Shown: one piece after another, positions 12,090 through 23,667 of the stretch | How the letters are laid out: each line of letters opens with the position of its first letter | Position numbering within the stretch: the stretch's first letter is position 1 | Assembly (NCBI GenBank): GCA_028583605.1 | Contig: CM053328.1 | Location: forward strand, 1,032,501 to 1,096,500 | DNA length: 64,000 nt | Direction: 5' to 3' | Source: Dastarcus helophoroides | Lineage: Eukaryota; Arthropoda; Insecta; Coleoptera; Bothrideridae | The notes under the pieces: model-generated | Seen by the model: only the letters and a program-made list of their open reading frames with translations | The model's database searches: none | Told to the model about the DNA's origin: nothing | Program-made: the position numbers and the translations under genes

Positions 12090-14950
12090 TTTTTAAAACT
12101 TCAACTAAAAATTTTGACATTTTCAAAATATATGATAACTTTTCGAAAATTTTAGATTTCTTAGAAAACTTGTCGAAATTTCGAAAAAAAATCGAAATTG
12201 AGAAAAAAGTCAAAATTTCGAGAAAAAGGTCGAAATTTCGAAATATTTCGAGAAAAAAATCGAAATTTGAGAAAAAAGTCGAAATTTCGAGAAAAAAGTC
12301 GAAATGGGTATTTCTTCAAAATTTTAAATTTTTAAAGCTTCAACTAAAAATAAATTTCGACATTTTCAAAATGTATGGTAACTTTTCGAAAATTTTAGAT
12401 TTCTTAGAAAACTTGTCAATGAAAATTTTTGAATTATGTCGCGTTTTTTGAAAGACAGGATTTTTTTCAAATTTCGATTGTATTCCAAAATTTAGACTTT
12501 TTTCTTATAATTTCAACTTTATTTTATTTTTAAGTATTGACTTTTTCGAAAATCTGTGTATACTCTTTTAAAAATATCTCCATTTTCGAAAATATTTAAA
12601 CTTTTCGGTGGTTTGTTTTTTTGTATTTTTTTTTAAAATTAAGTACATTATTGTTTTACTTTTTTTGAAAACGTAAAATGTTTTTAAACTGGGCTTTTGA
12701 CGTTTTAAATTTTTGATCTTTTTTAAAATTTTAACAGTTCATCATTTTTTTTATACTATTTTTATTGAAAATTTCGATTTTTAATAATTTTGACTGTTTT
12801 TTTAATGTCAACTATTTTTCAAAATTTCGACTTTTTTGCAAGGTTGAAATGAAGACGTTTTATAAAATGTCGACTTTTTCACATTTTCGACCACTTTCGT
12901 TTTTTATTACTTTTTAATTTTCGAAATTCTTTTAAAATTTGGATTTTTTTAGGTATTGACGTTCAACATTTTTTCAAAATTTTGATTTTGTTGACCTGAA
13001 ATTTCAATCTTTTTTAAAAAAATCTTCAACTTTGGTTTAAAATTTTAACTACCAAAAATTTAAACCCTCTTCAAACTTTTAACTTCTCAGTACTTCGACT
13101 TTTGGAAACCTCGATCTAGCTGATAATTTTCGACTTGTTTTCAATATTCCTGCTTTATATTTTGGTTTTTATTCATAATTTGAGTGAAAATTTCCCAATT
13201 ATTCAAAATTTAATTTTTTTTTTAAATTTCGCATTATTTTAAAACCTCGATAATAATTCTCAGATCTTTAGAATGTGTCTATTTTTTCGAAGTTTTGATA
13301 TATTTTTTTTTAATTTCGACTATAAAATTTCGACCTATTTGTTTGAAAATATCCTCATTTTCAAAATTTTGACTTCTTTTGAAAATTTTTTTCTTTTCCT
13401 TAAATTTTTTATATACAGGGTATTACAAAAGTCCGGGCCGCTACTTCAGGAGCATATTCTACACATTAAAATATGAAAAATGTTGAAATACATTTTTTTC
13501 TTTAAATTGCCTCCTAACGGAGATATGACCATTTAAAGATGGCGCCCCTAAAGTGGTTTTTTTTACTACAAAAAGTTAACGGTTAGTAGCAAAGTCATGA
13601 AATTGGGCAAGCAGTTAAAGAATTGGATTAGGCATATTCTCATGTAACATATTTTTTAAATAAGCAGTAGCGTGGTGTGTAGGGGGTTGCCCGCGATTAT
13701 TTTTTGCCGTAACTTTTTTGTATTGCAATATTTCGACACAAAATTTAATTAAAAATTCTGCAATTTATTTTAAATGTCGATATTTTTTCCAAAATTTTTC
13801 CATTCTCACAACTATTGAAAATGTCGACTATTTTAAAAATTAAATTTTTTTTTTCAAAATATAAACTTTTTTCAAAATCCTTAATTTCTTTTGAAAATGT
13901 TCATTCTAATGAGTTAACACAATATTTATTAATTCTGAGGTGGTACGAAGTTTGCCAGGGCCAGCTAGTACTTAATAATTTTCAGTTTCTTATCAAAATT
14001 ACAAAATAAAAGGAACTTTAAAATATTAACATTTCGTGAAAAACTTTAACATTTCTAAAACAAATTAGAGAAATGAAAAATTTTTACAAGAAATAATATT
14101 TTAAAGACAAAATCTCCAGCAAAAGTTAAAAATCTAAAAAAAATTTCTTTGTATAAAAAAACAAATTTCATGGGAAAAAAATCAAAATTTCTTAGAAAAA
14201 AATTTGAAATATCTTTACAAAAATGTTGAAATTGAAACTTTACCAAAATAATCCAAGACTCGGTTGTTATTTCATTTTAAAAAAATTACAAAATGCGATA
14301 AGAGTTGAAAATTAAATTTTTTCTTGAAATTTCTTCGTTTTTTTCAAAATTTTGACATTTTTATAGACATTTTAGGGTTTTTTGCTAAATATTTTTATCA
14401 AAATTAGAAAATAAAATGAACTATGAAATGTCATAGTCTAGTGAAAAAACTTGACACTTTTAAAGCCAATTAGAAGAACATAAAAAAATCTGGAGAAGTT
14501 GAAATTTCCAGAAAAAAATTTAAGAACAATTTTCAGACAAAATGGGAATTTATAAAAAAAATTCTTTTTATAAAATATTTAGGAAAAAATGGAAACTTCC
14601 CAGAAAATATTAAAATTTTCTTAAATAAATCGAAATATCTAGAAGAAACTCAAAATTTTTATACAAAAAAGTTGAAATTGAGATATAAGTTAAAAACTCG
14701 AATATTCGCTATTTTTTTTTAATATTAAAATGCGAGAAGAGTTGGATTTGGATTTTATTTTGAAATTTTAATTATTTTCTCAAAATTTTTACAAAAATTA
14801 GGAAAGGAAATTAAAATAGATTTTAAAATCCAGTAACTTCGTAAAAGAAACTTGATATTTCTATAAAAAGAAATCAGAGAAAATTTAAAATCTCTACAAA
14901 AAATTGTTTAAGGAAAAGTCTTCGGAAAATTTTGAGAAAAAACTCTTAAG
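12090..14950. repeat. Degenerate ~18-bp AT-rich repeat filling the hAT element
   Basis: The left part (12090-12310) is A-rich (GAAAAAAGTCGAAATTTCGA-type words), 12450-13900 is T-rich (TTTTTCAAAATTTCGAC), and 14030-14940 is A-rich again. A ~75-bp section is repeated directly at about 12066-12170 and 12305-12415. The long open frames here (for example 12020-12451) are consequences of low complexity, not genes. Confidence 0.75.
13417..13700. repeat. Nested repeat beginning ACAGGGTATTACAAAAGTCC
   Basis: An abrupt change in composition within the AT-rich block: TATACAGGGTATTACAAAAG, then CCGGGCCGCTACTTCAGGAG, then GATGGCGCCCCTAAAGTGG. A start with ACAGGGT after TATA is common for short DNA elements and resembles the start of the inner element at 43676 (TATACAGGGTGATATAAA). 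The other end is not clear. Confidence 0.4.
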
Positions 14951-15061
14951 CGAAATTGAGGGTGCTGCAGTTCCACAGTGCTTATACGCGAGCCGCCACT
15001 GGTTATACTAATAACTATACATGAAACGAATTAACGAAATGCTTTTAGTGTTTTTCCTTTT

Positions 15062-15460
15062 TTGTTAACGCTTCCAGTAAGGATGGATGGTAAGAGTAAG
15101 GAGCTGGAAAATATTATAGTTTCAAAATTTAAGTCAATTAGTAGTGGAAATAGTTGTAATCAAACACGGCAGACATCTAAATCCCAATGTAACGGCGCGG
15201 AAAGACAGAGCAAAAGAGAGTGGCGAAGAGAGATGCGTCCTAAGGTCGGGACAGACAATATGATGCGTCTCGACGGGGCGTCTAAGCCCCTGGCCCGGGT
15301 AATAAGACGAGTTGCATTCGGTACCGGGAAAACGGGGAACGAGCGTAGAATTGCCGACATAATGCCGAGACTTAGTCCTATTATACCAAGAAATGAACAG
15401 TTTTTATGCTACCCTTCACTTCAAGCCACTATTAATTGCATTACTTACTCTTTTATTTGA
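15062..15460 (+). other. Unexplained GC-richer island with 132-codon frame
   Basis: The stretch 15160-15370 is much richer in G and C than its surroundings, with many CpG. It carries a frame open for 132 codons on + and 66 codons on -. The predicted peptide is basic and polar (Arg/Lys/Ser-rich in the first half), with no hydrophobic signal segment and no motif I recognise. It lies 2.3 kb upstream of the Ig1 exon of robo. It could be a small exon, a regulatory island, or chance. I do not call a gene. Confidence 0.25.
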
Positions 15461-15751
15461 TAAGCTTATTCGTTTATCTACAAACAATATTAGGGAGACA
15501 AAGGAGAATTAGAAATATCTTTTGAAAGCGGAATTGTTACAAACATTTTATGCTCGTAAAGACAATTTTATATTATCGCCTAACTTACTTTGAAGCTGAT
15601 TGCTTTATTGTACTTAGACAGAAAATGCAGTAGTATGTAATATATTTTATAAACGAGTTAATACATGTAAATTAAAATGTTCATTCCAACAAAAACTTGA
15701 ACTAGAATAGATAAATAAAAAAAATCGAAGTAAAAATTTCTTTATTTTTAA

Positions 15752-15920
15752 TAGGGAAAAATCTTAGGGTTACGTGGCACTATCACGTTAATTTTGCGTT
15801 ACCAACATGCTGTAATGTTAACAGTATATCTAGCTATGACGTCTAATAGAAGTAAAAATGCTTGATTGGCACCGGAGATTAAACACCACTTTACCAGTTG
15901 CGCTATACTGCCTATTACTA
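15752..15920 (-). repeat. tRNA-derived SINE-like repeat, copy 1
   Basis: The minus strand begins with a tRNA-like head (GGCAGTATAGCGCAACTGG contains a good A-box) and continues into a body with GTTGGTAACGC-type words. Related bodies occur at 40196, 40845, 48278, 52500 and 60700. The B-box is decayed in this copy. Confidence 0.5.
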
Positions 15921-15965
15921 ATTTTAAATTATAACAGGCATTATATTATTAACCAGTTTCTTTTT

Positions 15966-15994
15966 AGTAGTAGTCGCAGTAGTAGTAGTAGTAG
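15966..15994. repeat. (AGT)n microsatellite
   Basis: About nine AGT units interrupted once by CGC, ending in AGTAGG. Confidence 0.8.
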
Positions 15995-15999
15995 GTTTA

Positions 16000-17781
16000 C
16001 AATGGACCACCTGGTTTAAAACACAAAATAAATTACTTATTTTATGGTTTAAAATGATATAAATTGCTATTAAGGAAACTCCTCCCTCTGAAACTCGTCA
16101 TCTTTTATTTGTAATGATCGCCATTCGTTAAAATATTAGGAGAAGCTTAGTGGACATTATGGTGGCTTAAATCTAATCCTATCTATTTCGGTAGCCAACC
16201 GTTCTAATTATGTTAAAAACCTCATTGGCCAATCGGGATTAGCCATATGTCTGTCTGTTGGCGCATTTTATTGCCCTTAAATAAGGAAGCGAGAAGCTAG
16301 TTAATCTAATCTTAAGACTTCGCAATAAATTTCTAAAGTTACTACCATCAAACAATACGACGTAAAATCTAAAAATGATTGAACATGTAAAGAAATTCCT
16401 GGAAAACTATTTGCATACACGTCATGGGGTGTATAATCTTCGTACAGGACGCATTTACTAATTATCCGAGTTCCCACACTCGACCAGCTAAAATACTAAA
16501 TAATAAATTTAATTAGCGGTATTGTGTTAACAAAACACAACGAATCATAAATCAGTGTAAAACCGTCAAATGCCGACAAAGTAATATGTAATAAACTAAG
16601 CAAGGACGGGCAGTTAAAAGCGGCGGCACTAAAAGCTAAGACAGTGGTAATCAAGCCTTTAAAATACTAAACACCAACAACCGCCGACGTCTGGACCAAT
16701 GTTTGTTTATTATGTATGGGAAGCAGCCCCTTGTTATCAATCCATTGTATAATTTGGTACATTATTTAACTCGACATTCGAGCATGATAAGGTCTAAAAG
16801 AACATTTTACCCTTTTACGGTATCGCTTTGGCAATTAATACAAGACACGTTTGACCAATAAAAATAGCAGCTGATTTCCTCGATCTACTTAATCTTTAGA
16901 AAATGACCCTGTCGTCGGAAAAGGGGATGGATGGCAAACCTAGATCAGCGGATCATGCCCAAGAGAAGAAACGTTAAAAGAGCTGATTATAGCATCAAAT
17001 CCAATGATAGGACAATAGGACTATAAATAAACCGCAACAATTCTCCTCAAAAAGTGAAGCGAATGATTAGAGTTAAAAGTAGTGGTGACGATGGCTCCGT
17101 TGTTAGGAATTTTTGGCTTTTAACGAGGTTCGACTCCGGGTCGCTGATCACACATTTTTAACCATATATGTAATAGTTCTATATGGCCAGCTCCCTATTC
17201 TCTTCACGAGTTTGTTCCAACCAAATCCGATAAAGATGGAACATGGATAAATGGCGAGTATTGCGCATGAATTGAACGAAATGAACCAGTCGCTACGCGC
17301 GTGTTAAACGGGTGATTATGTTTGGCCGTGCACAGCTGACTTTGGCCATGCACAGATGATTTGTAACACCTGCGCATTGCGACTCATTAATTCGTGTGAA
17401 GGTCAGCGAAAAAGAGGAGTCTTTCCCAGAAGAAACGAGGAACTGGCCATATAGAAGTATTACATATATGTTTTTAAAACTACTACAATAGATAGATATC
17501 TTGGTCCCCATTTGCTCGGTTCTTGCCTTCCAGAAACCTCAAAATCTAACAGAGGTAGATAGATGGATAGATAGATAAGTTCAGCTTTAATCGAACACAG
17601 TCGGAAGAAATATAACTTTATAATTGTCTCTTCTTTGATACAAAACAGTAGTTTTGTTTCATTCTCTAAAACACTAAAAAATCATACAAACCGTGTAAAA
17701 ATTTCTAATTACGTAAAAATAGTAAAAATAAAGATTCCAAGGCAGCATTACTGCAAGGTTACTAATGTGGACTCTTTTTAG
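16000..17781. other. Non-coding DNA upstream of the Ig1 exon
   Basis: No gene, RNA or repeat structure that I can name in 16000-17500. A short (AGAT)n-like run lies at about 17555-17577. The end (CTCTTTTTAG at 17772-17781) is a normal pyrimidine-rich splice acceptor for the exon that follows. The exon begins two bases into a codon cycle, so the missing upstream robo exon must end with one base of a split codon (phase 1). Confidence 0.6.
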
Positions 17782-18102
17782 GGTATCATTACACGAGCCA
17801 CCAGCCACCACGGATCATAGAACACCCCATTGATACGACTGTGGCTCGACACGAACCGGCGACTCTCAACTGCCAAGCTACAGGGGACCCAGAACCCACG
17901 ATAACCTGGTACAAAGATGGTTTCCTGCTGCGTACAGCTCCGCAGGACGCCAGATCGCACAGAGTCCTGTTGCCCGCAGGAAACTTGTTCTTTCTGCGAG
18001 TAGTGCAAAGCAGGAAAGAAAGCGATGCCGGCGTCTATTGGTGCGAAGCGAGCAACGGCCTCGGAAAAGCCAGGAGCAGGAACGCAACTTTAACCGTATC
18101 AG
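17782..18102 (+). CDS. robo2/3: Roundabout receptor, Ig1 exon
   Basis: Encodes the first immunoglobulin domain of a Robo receptor, the extracellular module that binds the Slit ligand in axon guidance. The exon peptide of 106 full codons starts YHYTSHQPPRIIEHP, the typical entry to Robo Ig1. It has the Ig core: Cys30 in TLNC, Trp42 in ITWYKDG, and Cys87 in DAGVYWC. The stretch LLPAGNLFFLRVV and SRKESDAGVYWCEA are closer to insect Robo2/Robo3 than to Robo1 as I remember them, hence the symbol. Acceptor CTTTTTAG ends at 17781 and donor TCAG|GTAGGT follows 18102; both junctions are phase 1. The single leftover G joins TT of the exon at 62314 to give Val. The signal peptide exon is not in view. 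Assignment to Robo is very sure; which paralogue is less sure. Confidence 0.95.
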
Positions 18103-18718
18103 GTAGGTTTTAACACATTCGGCATACAAATAGCTGGTAGGGGGTGGGATGGAAGGAAGGGGGTTTGCTAAAGAGGGATAAACAAATGGGCGCCATTAAA
18201 GGCGGCCGAGGAATAATGAGGCCCGAACTCTGATCGGATGTGCTTTACCGAAAACAAACCACTTTAACGTCATCCGATTTATGCTATTAGTCGCTTCCGT
18301 GAACAATTTTACCAGGTTTATAAGCACAATGGCGAGGAAGAATGGGAGACTAGTTTAAAAATGTATTAACTATTTTATAACAATTTGATGTGTAGTCTCT
18401 TGCGAATCACGGATGCTCATCGATAATGAAATCTAATTTAATGACAGCATGGTGTCCATTTTTCGACCCTCAATTTTTTCAAGGACAGCCATGTTAATTA
18501 AATTACGACAAAGTTACATGTCTTAGTGCAGAACAAAAAAAAACTTAAGTAATTTTAAGGTTTCGAGAGAATTATAATCTAAGAGTCAAATTTAATGTTA
18601 ATATTTTGTAATTAAAATGGAAACTTGGGAATTTTTTTAAAATAAATTTTAAGATTTTTATCGAGATGTCGATTTTTTTTTCTCGAAATTCCGAGTTTAC
18701 CGTTCACATTTCTTTCGA

Positions 18719-18756
18719 GTTTTCACTTTGTCTAAATTATTAGACAAAGTGAAAAC
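18719..18756. repeat. Perfect 17-bp palindrome
   Basis: GTTTTCACTTTGTCTAA and its complement are separated by four bases (ATTA). It would form a stable hairpin in RNA. A fragment of the ~200-bp repeat (GCCGACAGGAGTTAAAACTT, about 18775-18835) lies next to it. No terminator or gene role is apparent. Confidence 0.75.
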
Positions 18757-19199
18757 TTTGAAAAAAATTGAGCAGTTAGGAGAATTGCCGACAGGAGTTA
18801 AAACTTAAAAAAAAGTTGCCAGCGTTTTTTCTTTTCTGATGCAGTCAGTTTTTAAGTTATATATCGTTACATGTTGCCGGTTCGATAATTAAAACTCCTT
18901 GAATTGTAAACACTTTATTTCAAACTCATTTCATAACACAACAATTATGACTCATTTAACTATCTGACCATTTGAGGGACAGACTTTCAATAGCAATTGG
19001 TCCCGAAACTCGCAGAAAAGCTCTAGAACGTCTACCTGTCGTAAGATTCATCCTGGCGACCGCTTCCCATTAACAAATATTTTCAGAGAATTCCGTACAC
19101 CACTTTATCACTAATACTAATTTACAAATACGGATTGTTACAATGTTGTAGGTGTAGAGATAGGTTATCAAGCGAGTTAAATTTTTAATTCAACAACGA

Positions 19200-19267
19200 G
19201 GTATGGCCCAATGGGTAGAATGATTGCTTTTTGCGTGATCGTCGCAAGTTCGAACCCTGCTATCCCG
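19200..19267 (+). repeat. tRNA-like sequence, probable SINE head or tRNA pseudogene
   Basis: It has an A-box-like TGGCCCAATGGG and a good B-box AGTTCGAACCC at the right spacing for a tRNA-type Pol III promoter. The acceptor arms (GGTATGG and CTATCCC) pair poorly, and the anticodon region CTTTTTGCG gives no clean cloverleaf. I therefore read it as the head of a tRNA-derived SINE or a decayed tRNA copy, not a functional tRNA gene. Confidence 0.55.
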
Positions 19268-19279
19268 TATCTATAAAGG

Positions 19280-20660
19280 AGAATATAAAAATGTCCATGT
19301 TGTAACTGATCTCAGCCAGTATAATGGGTACAACAGTTTCGCAAAAATCAATATTCGTTAAAATATTCTACCACAGAAATTCATTATACAATTTCACTGA
19401 TTATCAACGAACGGAAGCCCAATTAACAAATGGTACGTTAATAACTTTGTGATATCCTTTTCAGTGATTTAATGATCTCGAATATGAGAAGCCACAAAAT
19501 GAAAAATTATCACGTACTTTCAATTCGCGTTCGATCTGTCTCTGTATGTCGAGTGTAATTAATTTTTTTTTGCAGCGTGAGTTGATCCCTATAAATCTAT
19601 TTATATTGATATTCTCTACACTTCATTTTTCAACATTTTCAATCAATTTGGCGGTCAAATTTCTTATGTTTTTAACGTAAAGTCTTTTCTGTGAATGACA
19701 ACTGCAAAGTTTTAATTGGTGTATAGTTTTAATGGATTCGAACTACTAACTTACTGATGGAAAATCTCAGTGATTTTGCATAAAATCACTCAAACATTTT
19801 AAAGCGACACTATTTTATATAATGTATGTCATTAATTCAAATCATAGTTCGCCAAAGAAAATAACTTTGTAATGGTTTTTTTTCGCTTTAACAAATTCTA
19901 ACTTTTTTGCTTTTTGAATAAATAAAACGTCGAAGTAACGTTTGACAGATCAAACAAACCAATCAATAAGTAATCACATGCCTTTTTTAGTTACCTTATC
20001 TTCAAACAAAAAATCACAGTCAATTTGATGACTTTTTCAGGAATTATTCAAGAACAATTTTGCCTCAATTTCCGTTGTCATCTGTATGTGAATCAGTTGA
20101 GCGAATGTCGAGGTAATTTCGATCCAAATTCGATATCTTAGAACATTTTGCATAACAAACATAAAAGTGCAAAAATAATTTAAACGAAGTTGCTTTAATT
20201 AAATAGCCTTTCATCGCTAAGATTAATTGTTTATTAATGTTGGAAAATATCCTTCAGTTTTTCGACAAGTATACCATTCATGGACTGCAGATCATCGTCG
20301 AATGTCAGATGGTCGTTTCCCACATTTCTCACGCGATACCAACCGAACAAAAACGTTTCCACCTCGCGAAAAACCTTTCTGAGGTTTATTTATCGCAAAG
20401 TGTGAAGATTCGCAACAATACAGCTAATAATCTGACGGTTTATTACAATCGCTATCAATTTATCGAACAAATGCCCGAGATATCTATAGAGATTATTCAA
20501 TTTTCTTGGAAATCGAAACCCAACTAATTAAATTTGTGGGTGCAATTAGACTTTTGAGGTAAAATGAAATGGACCAACATTTTAAAGGTTGTTATGAATT
20601 CAGTGGCGTGTTCTTCATGGAAGCTAGGGAAGCACAGCTTCCCTTATAAAATAAAAATGT
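19280..20660. other. Intron DNA, no gene recognised
   Basis: No repeat family or RNA seen. A 96-codon frame at 20237-20527 has ordinary composition (not low complexity) but no motif I know; without a start context, splice sites or family it is not called. Confidence 0.45.
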
Positions 20661-20663
20661 CTG

Positions 20664-20783
20664 TTTTCATTCATGTTTTATTGACTTTCTCTTCACCAGA
20701 TACTCCTTTCACAATTCTAGATTTTCAAAAACCTTCTATTAAGGAACTGGCAAAGAAAAAGCCAATAAAACATGAATAAAAAT
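20664..20783. mobile_element. Short MITE, copy 1
   Basis: Inverted ends of about 35 bp: TTTTCATTCATGTTTTATTG then CTTTCTCTTCACCAG on the left, matched on the right by CTGGCAAAGAAAAAGCC then AATAAAACATGAATAAAA. The second copy is at 62118-62246. Both lie next to a copy of the same LTR, so insertion of one near the other may reflect a preferred site. No coding capacity. Confidence 0.65.
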
Positions 20784-20785
20784 AC

Positions 20786-21167
20786 TGTAACGCAATGTAA
20801 ATAGATAGAATAGAATTTAGAATAGAATTGTACAATTTAGTACACTAAGAAAAGTTTCTAGAATGATCTGATGAGGGGAAAGCGACCGCGATAACGAAGC
20901 AAACGGCAGATAAGCTGTTCCCGAAATTTCGGCAAACGATAAGCCTTATCTACCGGATTGTTCTAGAACCTGGATGCCAAAACTATATAAGGCGGTCAGC
21001 TTTCCCTCGAGTCAGTCACTTAAAGTCAGTGTAATTAGTGAGTTAGTAGAAGTCAATAATAAGTAAGTTAATTGTTCAATTGTGGTGATCCAAGTTTAGT
21101 TTAGTAATAAAGTGGGTATTATTTTCAATTCACGTGTGAATCAATTCGAACCGATAAAGCCCGTAAG
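20786..21167 (+). mobile_element. Solo LTR, sense orientation, copy 2
   Basis: Begins TGTAACGCAATGTAAATAG and ends at CCGATAAAGCCCGTAAG. It holds promoter-like and processing landmarks: TATA box ACTATATAAGG near 20982, an initiator-like TCAGTC about 30 bases later, and AATAAAG near 21105. It is highly similar to the LTRs at 32243 and 61701. No internal retrotransposon region adjoins it. Its 3' end is less clear than in the other copies and I see no target duplication. Confidence 0.75.
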
Positions 21168-21409
21168 CCCGTTTTGCCTTCGCAAAGAAGATACACAGAA
21201 TATCCGAAAATGCCCATATTCATTTTATTTTAAAACCTCTTTTTTTACATAACAGCTGCGAACACTATTTATTGACATTAGTAACGCTTACCATCGGAAT
21301 TTAACAATTGTGTCTGTAGCAAATTCAACTTATTTTTGACATAATTAATCGAAATTTATTTCTGTGTGTGCAAATTTTTAAGAAGCAAAAGAATATAAAC
21401 ATTTCGTAT

Positions 21410-23200
21410 GTTATTGAAAATATCGACCTTTTTCAAAATTATTATTTTAAATGTCGAATGTTTTCAAAATTTTAACTCTTTTTGAACAATTTAACATTTT
21501 TTAAATTTCAATTTATTATTGAAAATTTCGACTCTTTTCGAAATTGACACATTTCAAAATTTTACCCTTTCCAAAACTTTCTTTTTCCAACTTCCTTCTT
21601 CTGTAAATCTTGTTTTTTTAAATCCAGGCTTCTAGTGAAAGCTTCGATATTTCATCCATTTTTTTTCCAAATGTTTCGAATTCCAAAATTTCTGTTTACT
21701 CGAAATTTAGTAATTTTGATTATTTCTTCCAAATTTCGAAATTTGGACTATTTAGTTTTCAAATTTTTCAAAAAATTCGACTTTTGCTGAAAATTTGAAC
21801 TTTTTTGAAAATATAAACTATTTCTCAAAAATTTAAGAAAATACTTTTTTTTGAAAATTTTAATATCGACATTTGGACTATTTCGTTTTCAACGTTTTCA
21901 AAAAATTCGATGTTTGTTGAAAATTTGAACTTTTTATGAAAATACAAACTATTTCTCAAACAATTTAAAAAATACCTATTTTTTGAAAATTTCGAATTTT
22001 CTGAAAATATTAACACTTTTTTACTTTCTTCACGATAGTAAAAGTCTTCAGACAGAAGTTCAAGCAAAGGTGCAAATTTAAAAAAAAAAAGACAATTTCG
22101 TCATCTGAATTTTCAACAAAGAGTAATTTTTCAAAAAAAGTTGTAATTTACAAAAGGTCGAATTTGAAGAAAATGTCGAAAATTTAAAAAAAAAGTCAAT
22201 TTCTTCAAGATATTGACTTTTTTTTTAATTTTCGACTTTTTCTTCAAATGCGACCTTTTGTAAATTACAACTTTTTTTGAAAAATTACTCTTTGTTGAAA
22301 ATTTGAACCATTTATTTGAAAAATTCACTATTCACTATTTCTCAAAAAAATATACAGAAATACCTTTTTTAATAATATTTACCGAAAATTTCGACTTTTT
22401 TGATAAGTAAGACCGAAAGATATCCAACATTTCGGCTTCTTTTTGAAATTTCGACTAAAAATTTTTAAGAGAATTTCAATTATTTAAAAAATCTTGACTT
22501 TTTTTTAATAAAATTCACATTCACACACATTTTTACTCATATTTAAAGTTTCGACATTTTTAAAAATTTGATTTTTTCTAAAATCTAGTTTTTTCTCGTG
22601 ACATTTTGAAAATGTCCAAGTTTTTTAAAAATTCAACTTTTTCTAGAATTATGAATTTTTTTGAAAATATTGATTTAAAATTTCCAATTTTTTAAAAAGT
22701 GGGCTTTCTTTCGAAATATTAGATTTGTCAAAATTTCGATTTTTTTCTCAAAATTTCATTTTTTATTTCGGAATTGCGACTGTCTTTGTAATTTTTAAAG
22801 TTCTTTTGACTTTTGTTGAAAATTTGAATTTAATTTAAAAATTCGACTTTTTAAAGTTAGATTTATTATTGAAAATTTCGATTTTTTTGACAATTTAGAT
22901 ATTTCAAGATATTTTTTTTAACATGGTAACCTTTTCTGGCAACGTCGACTTTTTCTGTTGGAAATTTCGACTTTTTTTTAAATTATGACTTTTTAATTCT
23001 TCAAGTTTTAACTTTTACTGAAAATTTCGACTTTTTTGAAAATTTGATTTTTTCTAAAATCTAGTTTTTTGTCGTGACATTCTGACCACTTTTTAAAAAT
23101 GTCCAAGTTTTTTGAAAATTCAACTTTTTCTAGAATTATGAATTTTTTTGAAAATATTGATTTTAAATTTCGATATTTTTTTAAAAAGTGGCCTTGTCAA
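21410..23200. repeat. Degenerate ~18-bp AT-rich repeat block (mainly T-rich)
   Basis: Long succession of TTTTTGAAAATTTCGACTTT-type words with irregular spacing. A ~125-bp section (about 22540-22690) recurs at about 23015-23180, including GTCGTGACATT, GTCCAAGTTTTTT and CTAGAATTATGAATTTTTTTG, showing larger-scale duplication. A long hairpin at 22108-22303 is listed separately. Confidence 0.8.
22108..22303. repeat. ~92-bp near-perfect inverted repeat (hairpin)
   Basis: Arms 22108-22200 and 22212-22303 are almost exact reverse complements around an 11-base loop (22201-22211, TTCTTCAAGAT). Each arm holds the words GTAATTTACAAAAGGTCG or complement. The arms are far more similar to each other than neighbouring units of the block, so the inversion is recent relative to the block. 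Confidence 0.85.
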
Positions 23201-23354
23201 ACGTTTGCGCGTTTAATAGAATGTGTAGCAACATTTGGTATATCAGACTTGCGAATAAAAGGTCTAATGGTTGTTTTCATGATAGAATCGTCCTACTACT
23301 AAAAAAATTTTTTGAAGTGCGTTCGCCACCATGCGCAGGAACATCGAATAACAT

Positions 23355-23426
23355 GGCTCGTTGGTCTAGGGGTATGATTTCCGCTTAGGGTGCGGGAGGT
23401 CCCGGGTTCAAATCCCGGACGAGCCC
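23355..23426 (+). tRNA. tRNA-Pro(AGG)
   Basis: A 72-base tRNA that charges proline at CCU codons (and other CCN by wobble after deamination of A34). Acceptor GGCTCGT pairs with ACGAGCC, followed by discriminator C. The A-box TGGTCTAGGGG and B-box GGTTCAAATCC are intact. The anticodon loop is TTAGGGT with AGG at positions 34-36, in a five-pair stem TCCGC/GCGGG with one wobble-type pairing. No intron and no encoded CCA. It lies inside the robo intron on the sense strand. An identical gene is at 25259-25330 on the other strand. Confidence 0.95.
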
Positions 23427-23640
23427 AGCCAATATTTTGTTACGTTTTATGACTTATTTTTGTAAAATCTGTAAAATACTAATTGTCATCAATATCTTTT
23501 CACCGCTAATATTGCGTAGATAAATAGGCATAAATTAGAGGCTCTTTAAATAACATCGAGTGACGATACACTTATAAAATTTAAGTTATAAGTGTACGAG
23601 TTATTAAAACTGTTAAATAATCTATTTAAAAAATTTCTAA

Positions 23641-23667
23641 TCTGACTGACTGACTGACTGACAGACA
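23641..23667. repeat. (GACT)n microsatellite
   Basis: About five to six GACT units, ending in GACAGACAACGC. The following ~100 bases show no further structure. A (GA)n run, mainly AGAGAGAG, lies at 23897-23918. Confidence 0.75.

Larger units (their letters stand above)
11995..15001. mobile_element. hAT-like non-autonomous DNA transposon, ~3.0 kb
   Basis: Terminal inverted repeats CAGTGGCGGCTCG at both ends (11995-12007 and complement at 14989-15001). They are flanked by 8-bp duplications GTTATTCT (11987-11994) and GTTATACT (15002-15009), one mismatch. Eight-base duplications and CAGTGGCGG-type ends fit the hAT superfamily. The direct word GGGTGCTGC recurs just inside both ends. No transposase frame exists: the interior is almost entirely the degenerate ~18-bp AT-rich repeat, with another repeat (about 13417-13700) nested inside. 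It interrupts the repeat copy at 11785-11994. Confidence 0.8.

Noticed and set aside
12020..12451. 143-codon open frame on the + strand
   Set aside because: Built of the AT-rich repeat (F, K, I, S-rich, with internal direct duplication) inside a hAT-type element; low-complexity artefact.
17778..18129. Minus-strand frames opposite the Ig1 exon
   Set aside because: Shadows of the robo coding strand; no motif of their own.
19200..19267. Functional tRNA gene
   Set aside because: A- and B-boxes are good, but acceptor pairing and anticodon stem fail; kept only as a tRNA-like repeat.
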